64,000 nucleotides of DNA from Coriaria nepalensis (Eukaryota; Streptophyta; Magnoliopsida; Cucurbitales; Coriariaceae). Positions 55,880 through 64,000 of this stretch are shown in pieces. The position numbers were made by a program, and so were the translations under genes. Each line of letters starts with the position of its first letter. Position 1 is the first letter of the stretch. The stretch lies in contig CP114498.1 in assembly GCA_027186245.1 (NCBI GenBank), positions 5,401,501 through 5,465,500 on the forward strand, given 5' to 3'. The notes beneath the pieces are model-generated. The model ran no database searches. It was given only the letters and a program-made list of their open reading frames with translations, and was not told where the DNA came from.

Positions 55880-56620
55880 TCTTTGAAAAGTCCTTGATGA
55901 TTCTTCAGTAAAAACCTACATGTGCAAGAAAAGAGCGAACTTCCCTCACACTTGTCGGAGGTAGTAAGGAATATATAAGATCAATCTTAGATTTATCTAC
56001 TTCTATTTCCTTATCATATATAATATGGCCTAAAACTATACCTTGATCTACCATAAAATGACCTTTTTCCCAATTAAGTACAAGATTACATTCCATGCAT
56101 CGCTTAAGAATAAATAAGGCTGTTAAAACAATGATCAAAAGAGTCACCATAAACACTAAAGTCATCTATAAAAACCTCTATGATTCTTTCAACATAATCT
56201 GAAAATACACTAACCATAAACCGTTGAAAAGTCATAGGAGCATTGCAAAGGCCGAATGGAATGCGTCGATAAGCAAACATACCGAAAATGGAAGTGAATG
56301 TTATCTTTTCTTGGTCCTTTGGTGCAATCACAATCTAATTATAACTTGAATAACCATCAAGAAAATGATAGTGATTATGAAAAATACTAATCTTTCTAAC
56401 ATTTGATCTATAAAAGGTAAGGGAAAATGATCTTTTCGAGTTGTAGAGTTGAGGTTTTGATAATCAATGCAAACCCACCACCCTATTTGCACACAAGTTG
56501 GTACTAAATCATTCACCTCATTTTTCACCATAGTGACGCTAGATTTCTCTTGAACATCTTGGACTAGACTCACCCACTAGCTATCTAAATAGGATATATC
56601 ATCTTAACATCTAAACAATT
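55880..56620 (-). pseudogene. Athila/Tat-like gypsy reverse transcriptase
   Basis: Minus-strand translation, in three overlapping frames, gives VCIDYQNLNSTTRKDHFPLP then FIDQMLERL, ITFTSIFGMFAYRRIPFGLC, NAPMTFQRFMVSVFSDYVE, the catalytic IEVFIDDFSVYGDSFDHC, and NLVLNWEKGHFMVDQGIVLGH with SVREVRSFLAHVGFY at the C-terminal side. The FIDDFSVYG string is typical of the Athila/Tat branch. Frameshifts near 56330 and 56165 and stops elsewhere. Confidence 0.92.
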
Positions 56621-56639
56621 TCAAAATTTCCTTCCTCAC

Positions 56640-56893
56640 AACCTCCATCATAGGAAGGTTCAATTGACACTAAGCTTCCTTTTTGGTTTTTCTCCCTCCT
56701 CAAGTAAGATATGATGCATACACATAGACGAGCTTATTCTTTTTATGTTGAAAATTTTCCAACCAATATCTTTTTTGTGGTCGTTCAACACACGAATAAA
56801 CTTCTCCTGTTCTAATTTTGTAAGGTTCCTTACAATGATTACTAGTAACATGTCTTTCTCTCCCAAGTAAAAATATTTTAGATGCTTAGGCAA
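56640..56893 (-). pseudogene. Gypsy segment between protease and RT
   Basis: The frame reads LKYFYLGEKDMLLVIIVRNL then EQEKFIRVLNDHKKDIGW, matching the LKYAFLGE...PVIIS..L...QE..LL.VL..HK.AIGW linker just upstream of Athila RT. It stays with the neighbouring fragments in gag-pol order on the minus strand. Confidence 0.8.
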
Positions 56894-57156
56894 AGGTTTA
56901 AGCTCTTAAACAGGGGCTTGCATCATAGAAGGTAAAAGTTTCTCATTAGTAAGAGGTAAAGAAATAAAAGAAAGATAATGTCTTGCTGATATTTTTGGTA
57001 ATCACTCAAGATAGACCACAACTTCTTCAATTATATCACATAATTGCACATCCCTTTTTGGATCTAGGATTTTATAATTCAATACCCTTCCTTCTGACTT
57101 CCAATGGCTCTTCATTTTTAAACTCAAACATTTCATGCATCAATGAATCAATCACG

Positions 57157-57505
57157 TCAACTAAAAAAGAAATCGCAAGTCACTAAGATACCACAATGAT
57201 AAAAGATATTGAAACATATAAATTCTCCGTAAAATTCCATAGTTAAAGTGTCATCATGAACATTTATCTTAGTTCTTGCCATCTTCATGAATGGCCTCCC
57301 TAGTAGAATTGGTGTTGATATAGATGTTGACTCGTCCCTCATGTTAAGAACATATAAATCAACTAGAAAGATTAGCTTATTAACCTGCACCAAAATATTT
57401 TCAAAAACACCTTCTTGATAAGCATTAGATCGATCAACAAGTTGAATAACTACACCAGTGTTCTTTAGTGGACTAAGATTTAAAGAAGCATAAGTAAAAT
57501 GAGGC
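57157..57505 (-). pseudogene. Athila-like protease C-terminal part
   Basis: On the minus strand: VMPHFTYASLNLSPLKNTG, then VIQLVDRSNAYQEGVFENIL, a FLVDLYVLNM block and PILLGRPFMKMARTKINV, the standard downstream half of Athila protease. The active-site DxG part that should precede it was separated by the solo LTR insertion and is missing. The frame is open for about 116 codons. Confidence 0.88.
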
Positions 57506-57510
57506 ATAAC

Positions 57511-59484
57511 TGAAAGTGTATGCCTATTAAGCTATTTGGGTTTTGACCAGATATGGCAAATAACTTTATGTGATATTATCGTTATGTAGATATTAGCAAG
57601 ATAATGAATGCTATCATCAGTTGTCATTTATGAAAGTCAATTATTATTTATCATGTTTATTAATTTTTTTGGAATTAAAATCTTATGTTTTATAAATGCA
57701 TATATCATGATAAAGTCTAGTGTCTTAAGTTATGTGCTTTGGAGACCATGATAGAGATTATGCTAATTGAGACTCAAGTTGCTTAAAGCTTAAGACATAA
57801 ACTATTCATCTTCATAGGAGCTCAAGAATGAACATGAATTATCCGGATAGACGATTACATAGTTTATCACCCAAAGTGTTTAGGGTGGTCCATCTCATGG
57901 CTATTGATGTTAGTGGAACTTCATGATGATTATGTGGGTGCTTAGTAGAGACTAAGGGTATCAAACATGATATTTAGATAATTCCCAATGGTAATTAATA
58001 ATAACTATTAATGAGAATTATCTAGTGACTATATTATATATGGTCCTTAGACCTAAGATCGCCATGATATCTTATGTGTCGGATTTCATGCTTTGACATC
58101 ATTTAAATTAGCCTTAGCCAAGGCTAAACACAGGGTGAATTATTGAGTATGAAATGTTATACATGGAAGGTTGTGAGTGATCAAAAGAATTGAGAGAGAA
58201 TTCATTGCTTTCATATTTAGAAATAGATCTTATGAATATACTTTATTGAATAAGGAATCTTTGTAAAGTAGTATGGTTTGGCAAGATTGAATGATCGTTA
58301 ATTGTAAATATAATATAGTCTGAAGATGTTATTTTGGAAGACTATACTTCTCATCTCCCGGGTAGTCTTAAAACTTTGGTAAAAGTCAATCTTGACTTGG
58401 AGGTTTAGGTTATTTATTTATGAGATGATTAAGTTAATTATTTAATTTAACAAGTGTTTTAAATTAAACGAATTTAATTGTGTATTAAATAAACATAAGG
58501 TGTTATGAAGTCCTCTAGCGTGATTTAAAACCTAATCAATCACACATATAAGATTTGATAGTAACTCAGTTAAGATTCATCGGAGAAAAAGGGAAAAACA
58601 AACCATTTTTATTTTAGGGATAAAATCGTAATTTGACTTCTAGTTTGACTATAAGGGTAAAATAATAATTATTAATTTATTCAATCTAATTTCGTGCAGT
58701 TCTGCTAGCAAAACTAAATGATGTTAATTTAATTATAAATTAATAAATTTACAAAAGAACTTTTATTTAATTATAAAATGGTCTCAAATGTTTGTATTAA
58801 TAATTAGACATTAAAGGGTTAACTGGTCAGATTATTAATTTGATTTTTAGGGTTTAAATTAATCAAAGAGTTGATTTATATCCATGGGTGATGACCCATG
58901 GTTATGGTCATCCACATATATATGGATTTAACCCATTTGTTTCCTTAATTTAGTTAAGGGAACCTAATGGTATAATGAATCCTAATGCTATAAAAAAACC
59001 TAATGTGATTGGGAAATCTTAAATCTAGTAGAGCATTATAAATTGACTACTAAGGTGGCTGAATATCAAAAGTCACATTCCCCTCCTCTTGGCTGAAATT
59101 TTGAGAGAGAAAAAGAGGGTTTTTCCATTCCTTTTGCTCGAACTTTTTGTTTCATGTGTTGAGTCCTAAGGAAAAAAATTAACTGTGCAAATGAATCATG
59201 TGGATTACAATTAAAGGACAAACACATGGGTGTCTTGAATCTTCCCTTCAATTCGAATTGTAAGAGGAATTATAGTGGTTTGCTCATTAAGTTAAAATAA
59301 CCCTTTAACCTAAACTTGTAATTTATATTCATGAGAATTACGGTGCTTTTTTGCAAAGAGTTTGTATATTTGATATATCAATATTTTATGATCGATCTTA
59401 CTATAGAATTATGTTATGATTAGGATGAGATTATGAGAATCTTAAATATTACTTATGCTGCTTTATATGCATGAATTCCTATTA
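57511..59484 (+). mobile_element. Solo LTR of the recurrent copia-type family with perfect duplication
   Basis: The 1974-bp LTR starts TGAAAGTGTATGCC and ends ...AATTCCTATTA (the usual terminal CA has become TA). ATAAC flanks it on both sides (57506-57510 and 59485-59489). It interrupts the Athila-like frame between a KDLYSFTIY-ending segment and the protease. No internal sequence is present, so it is a solo LTR left by recombination between LTRs. A promoter-like CATTATAAATTG lies near 59033-59044. It serves as the reference copy for at least seven other pieces in the window. Confidence 0.93.
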
Positions 59485-59490
59485 ATAACA

Positions 59491-59830
59491 TTAATATATA
59501 GTGAAGCTATATAGATCCTTGTATTTTGGTGGGAGATTTCTTTGTAAAATAGCTAACACATTTTTTCTCATATTTACTACTTCATTATCCTTTAGCTTGC
59601 GTTTGGAGGTGCATAACTCCTTGAGAAATTTTGCATAACATTGTATTTGTTTAATGACATCCAAAACATGTATGTTCATATGTACTTCGTAAAAAGTTTT
59701 CAAAATCTCTTTATCATGCTCTTCCTTCTTAGATTTTGCAAGACAATTAGAAAAAGGTAAAGAAGAAATATTAGTCGAAATTGGAACTTTAGAATTTATC
59801 TTATGTGACACATCCGGCTCTTTGGGAGAT
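59491..59830 (-). pseudogene. Athila-like gag-protease linker
   Basis: The minus-strand frame reads VIKQIQCYAKFLKELCTSKRK then LKDNEVVNMRKNVLAILQRNLPPKYKD and LYSFTIY. This is the segment that, in Athila elements, lies before the protease (IPKYAKFLKDLCT.KRKLK...IQ..LPPK.KDPG.FTIPC). It stops exactly at the solo LTR insertion. Confidence 0.9.
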
Positions 59831-60199
59831 GTAGCTTCATTTATATCAAGGCCATGATGACTTTATTGATTCGGCTTCACATTTGTTTCATCAATTTTTT
59901 AATGCTCTTGAAGCTTCCTTAAGTTGTTTCTCACTTTTCAAGGTTATTGTATGTGTATTCTCTCTTGGATTGATGACAATTTGAAATTATAGTTTTCCAG
60001 ATCCTTATGCTTTTAATATGCCCATGGTATTAGCCAATTGACTAACCATGTCTCCAAATTTTTCACAGTCATCCTAGCTTCATGTTGAAATAGCAAAGTA
60101 TTAGTAGCCAAAGACTTAACTATATCCTCAAGAGACATACCTGGATTGTGATTAAGACTGGTATGACTATTGCATCTTTAGGTGATTAAATCCTTGGTG

Positions 60200-61150
60200 G
60201 ACGATTAAAGTTTACATTTGTGAAAACTTGTTGAAAATTTCCTGCACAACTAAAATTGGGATGGATTCTTCCATCCAATAGTGTAAAGTGTTAGAAAAAT
60301 GATCATACTTAGATCGTTGTTGCCCTTGAAATCCTACAAAAGCATTGGCTTGCTCCAAATTATTCTCTTGCAAAGATGGATAAATATCACCTGCACGACC
60401 TACCATAGAGTATGAATAGTTCCCGACATCTAGTTTTTGAACGACCTCATTTACTTTCATAGATGGTGGTTCTAACTGACTAGTGAACTGCTGAGTACTA
60501 GCTACCATATTTGCTATCAAAGCTCTAGTAACTTCATGTGTCTCGTCAACAAAGGCACCTCTACTTGCAGCATCAATCATATTTCTTTCCATTGGCATAA
60601 GACCTTAATAAAAATATTGAAGTAAGAGTTTCTCACTAATATGATGGTGAGGGTAGGTTGCACATAACATCTTGAATCGCTCCCAATACTCATCTAAGGT
60701 CTCTCTACTGAATTATCGAATACCATAGATCTCTTTTATAATGATTGTAGCCTTAGATGCAGGAAAATATTTTTTAAGAAAGTCTCTTCATCTCATTCTA
60801 AGTGTTGTTAACGTACCCATATAAAAGGTAGTATAACCACTCTTGTGCATTATCCATAAGAGAAAATGGAAAAGCTCTCAACTTTACTTGTTCTTTCAGA
60901 GACACCAGTTGGTTTCATGCTTGAACACGCTACATGAAATTCTTTAAGATGGTTGTTTAGACTTCCCATGCAAAACCATGAAAGGTTGGTAGAGGATGGA
61001 TCATACCTAACTTGAACTCAAAAGCAACCTCAACTAAAGGGTACTGAATAAACAAAGGCTGTTGATCGATAATTGGTGCCACTAATTCCTTGAGTGTAGG
61101 ATCAAGTGCAATCATATTTTCTTGCTCAGGATCAGAATCACTTTATAAAG
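60200..61150 (-). pseudogene. Athila-like gag
   Basis: From about 61130 on the minus strand: PTLKELVAPIIDQQPL, FEFKLGMIHPLPTFHG, EQVKLRAFPFSLMDNAQEWLYYL, then in the frame 60598-60212 MERNMIDAASRGAFVDETHE, a ALIANMVASTQQF block. The order is that of Athila/Tat gag. Several stops and frameshifts at about 60600-60900. Between 59830 and 60200 the zinc-knuckle region is too decayed to place. Confidence 0.88.
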
Positions 61151-61307
61151 GTTAAATAAGTCCTTTTGATCTTAGGTTGTATCTCGGCTTCATAGAAGTC
61201 TCTATTCCACTACATGAGAGATGAAAAAAAAAACTTAGTAACATAAATACAAAAATGTAAAAATAACAGATAAAATAAATAACAAATAAATTTTTTTTTT
61301 TAAAAAA

Positions 61308-61328
61308 ACCCTAACAATAGCAGCAAAA
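61308..61328 (-). other. Decayed Athila primer-binding site
   Basis: The plus strand reads CCCTAACAATAGCAGCAAAA where intact Athila elements in this orientation have CCCCGGCAACGGCGCCAAAA; the differences are mainly C/T or G/A transitions. It is followed by TTGATACGATAAATC, the usual start of the LTR's inverted U5 end. Confidence 0.7.
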
Positions 61329-62830
61329 TTGATACGATAAATCATACTAATTTAATCATTTCATGAAATGGTATTATCGTTATTGAGTATAGTAATAAGC
61401 AAGGGTCATTCTCCTAGAAGATTGTTTCTAATATATAAGTTAAGACACAACTAAAACAAGAATCTAAACTAACCTAATATTAAAATAAAATTTAGATACC
61501 TACCTAAACCTAATATAACAGACATTAGACAACACGAAACTTGAGGAGGTGGTTTGGAAGTAAGCAAATATGAAGCACAGAAAAATAAAATCAAATAACA
61601 AAACTAGAAATTAAGCAAAGAAAATTTAAGATGAAAATTAATGATAAAATGATGGTTAGATAATCATTTACTACCACTAAACATGAGATCTAACTAGTTA
61701 ATTAAAATTATCTTTTACTTTTTTTTATAAGCTCGATTATTTCGATATTTTCTTACTTATTCGTTAAGTAAAGTAATCTCTTTACTTAATCATTTTCTAT
61801 TTAATAATCTAGAACTAGCTTTTTAAATTTAATTTAATGAAAGAAATTAATAAAAAAAGATAATTTAAATTAAGAAATAAACAAACAAACTCATTTTTTT
61901 TTATATATTTTGAGTTATATCTTATATGTAATCAAACGAAAGTATTTCATAATTATTGAAAACATATGTCACTTTTATTTAAGAAATTCTGAGAAAACGA
62001 ATAAAAATATTAAATTAAGAATCAAATCACTGTCATATTTATCTAATTGTCTATTATAAATAAATAAGATAATAATTAATAACTTATAAATTATATCTAG
62101 AATATTGAAATCATTCTTAACCAAATAAAAATTTAGCTGCTCATAATAGTAAACTAACAACAATCGAATCTATGAAAAATAAATGAAGAAAGAAGAAAAA
62201 TATAGGGACAAAGAAATCAAATTAACTATAACGATTGGCGCCCCAGAAACTTCTTCAATATTTCTTCTCCTGCCTGCTTCGCTTCTTGCGCTGACTGCAC
62301 TTCGCCCCCAATTTATAGATGCACAATCTCCTTCTTGCATTAGTCACGTTTCTTTTCTCCTCTTTTTGCGCCGCCCTTTTCTATTTTGATTGCCTCTTTT
62401 TGTCTAAATTTGAATTAAAACACCTCTCTCTTTAGTTCTTCATCCAGCCGACCTTGAAGTTGTCCTCATATCCTTCGAATTTAATGCAAACTAACTTTAT
62501 GCTTTTTGGGCTTTGATTATTATTTTTTCTTTTCTCAGCCCACTTTTATTTTGTCTTCAGCCCGCTACATTTTTCTTTTGTACTAATGTGCGGCTGTAAA
62601 CCAAGCTTTAACATCATTTAAATCCTTCAACTTTTCTTTTATTTCATTTAAGTCCTTCAAGTATTCTTTCACTCTTATTTTATCCTTTTTAACTTCTTTT
62701 TATATTTTTGCCTCAAAACTCCTACAAATATAAAATAAGCTAATAAAAGATAAATAAATCCAAAAATTAAAAGATTTATAAGGAAAAATAATAATAATAA
62801 AATTTAAATTACAATTATCATAGATCTCAT
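61329..62830 (-). repeat. Probable 5' LTR of the Athila-like element
   Basis: It follows the primer-binding site. A minus-strand TATA box (ATCTATAAATTGG, about 62308-62320) supports LTR identity and orientation. A GC-richer segment at 62230-62400 and a pyrimidine-rich right part follow. The outer end is near 62830 where Tat-like LTR sequence begins, but its exact position is unknown. The short frames at 61975-62163 and 62183-62389 are incidental. Confidence 0.6.
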
Positions 62831-63307
62831 ACTTACATTATTCATCAAGTATTCTTGATGCTTAAACCCTTAACTCGCTATATAAAATTCACAATCTTCT
62901 TTTTAATTTATCATTTAGTAAATCCGTTCAATATCTAAGACTAGTATAACCCATTAAACATTCTATAATATTTGTCTGCCTTATAATTCAAGTTAGATTT
63001 ATTTTTGTTATGGTACATGTTTTTAATTTAATTAAATGATTTTATTGTACCTTGTCATTCAAATTGATGCACCTTCTATTTATCTTGCCTTTAATTAATG
63101 TGCACCTTATCTTATTGCATTATATCTTTCTCTCTTTGATTTATCAGTATTTTATTTTATTATAATTTAAATTACTATTATTTCATCTTCGAAGTACTAT
63201 TACTTTTGATACACTTGCACTCTACCCTTTGTTTTGGGATAGAACAATTGTATTTTGCAATGCTAATTCTCCAACCATCGTGCGTTCAAAGAATTTGCAC
63301 ATCAACA
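62831..63307 (+). repeat. Tat-like gypsy LTR, 3' part, plus orientation
   Basis: Related to 4720-5199 through its whole length, ending GAATTTGCACATCAACA. The primer-binding site follows, so here it is a 5' LTR. The upstream LTR part may lie within or have been lost at the Athila LTR boundary. Confidence 0.7.
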
Positions 63308-63332
63308 AATTGGCATGCCTGAGGGGACTTTT
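63308..63332 (+). other. Tat-type primer-binding site, decayed
   Basis: AATTGGCATGCCTGAGGGG corresponds to the AATTGGCGCCGTCTGTGGGG-type primer site that follows Tat/Athila 5' LTRs, with several substitutions. It marks the start of an internal region running off the window. Confidence 0.65.
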
Positions 63333-64000
63333 TTTCCACATGTCAAAAAGTTGTGTGCTATTTCCCTCCATTGTGCATTTTTTTATTTTTGCAATCAATG
63401 CCTACCGAGATGCATATTTGGGGCGGTGGAGACTACCTCAACAAGAAATCTTGATTTTAACTCCGTAATCGTCGATAGACGGTTAGAAATTCACCTATAG
63501 AAAGTCCCATCAGGCATGCATATTTACTGACATCGAGAAACTTTGCTGACGAAAAACTCAAAAAATGAATAAAATTTATATATGCTTTAGCATAATTTAC
63601 CTTGCAAAGTTAATGATGAATGCGGGCGTGTAATAAAGTTAAAGTGGGTTTCACACCATAAAATAAAATAAATACATACTAAAAAAACTGAATCGGACTT
63701 CTAAATGGTTCAAAATGTTTAAAATTAATCTAGGTTCTAGTGAGGAAAATTAACTAATTGCTACTAAAATAAATTATTAAAAAATGAATGACTACATAAT
63801 TAAAGTTCAAAAGATGAAAAATTAAATAAAAGACATTGAATAAAAAGAAGGAAAGTAATAGATCTATTCAATGTCAAGAGATGAAAATTAATCTAACTCT
63901 ACTCCTATGAAAATAATAAATAACTGCTTTAGAAGAAGAAGAAAGTGAAAATTAAAGACATCTTGTCTATAAACGATAGATTAAGATCTTCACTTAAGTA
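63333..64000 (+). other. Leader of the Tat-like element, running off the window
   Basis: No gag block is readable. Overlapping short frames (63229-63500) show no family resemblance. The right half is A-rich with repeated AATTAA/AGATGAAAATTAA motifs. Confidence 0.45.

Noticed and set aside
1..64000. A novel multi-gene operon-like or defence system
   Set aside because: I looked for clustered non-transposon genes on both strands; only three separate host genes are supported, and all other protein similarity is to retroelement gag-pol.

Overview
This window is nuclear DNA of a flowering plant, most likely a eudicot. It is strongly AT-rich, its genes carry GT-AG introns, and plant Ty1/copia and Ty3/gypsy LTR retrotransposons fill most of the space. 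Nothing bacterial, organellar or CRISPR-like was seen. I cannot name the species from sequence alone.

Three host genes are readable. (1) Minus strand, 2067-963: a five-exon FSH1/OVCA2-type serine hydrolase whose exons join in frame to 249 aa, with an intact Ser-Asp-His triad. (2) Plus strand, 30272-38522: a three-exon gene for a RIN13 (RPM1-interacting protein 13)-like protein of 571 aa. Its two introns (3.9 and 2.7 kb) are swollen by transposons. (3) Plus strand, 40279-42357: an intronless gene for a 692-aa plant calmodulin-binding-domain protein with three near-identical 42-aa acidic repeats. The RIN13-like and calmodulin-binding genes sit in one gene island (about 29.5-42.4 kb). Both families have been linked to plant immune signalling, but nothing in the sequence shows that they work together.

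The rest is nested repeats. 2.3-5.2 kb: a copia-type LTR piece and a Tat-like gypsy reverse transcriptase piece plus LTR. 5.5-15.4 kb: a decayed minus-strand copia element split by an unusual gypsy insert (8042-12194) bounded by inverted copies of its LTR end. 17.0-24.9 kb: Tat-like gypsy gag/protease, then a second copia element arranged with two inverted 5' ends. 24.9-28.9 kb: telomere-like degenerate repeats alternating with a satellite that includes an exact 195-bp array. 44.0-49.9 kb: a decayed gypsy gag-pol, copia LTRs and a copia reverse transcriptase remnant. 49.9-62.8 kb: a minus-strand Athila-like gypsy element split by a solo LTR with a perfect target-site duplication. The right edge enters another Tat-like gypsy LTR with its primer-binding site.

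At least eight pieces of one LTR family (1-2 kb full length) recur through the window, so local repeat growth and nesting are the main history here. Every retroelement reading frame seen is broken by stops, frameshifts or deletions. The best-dated structures are a 2.2-kb copia deletion derivative in RIN13 intron 1 (paired LTRs, AATAT duplications), a 0.8-kb hAT-like element in intron 2, and the solo LTR at 57.5-59.5 kb.
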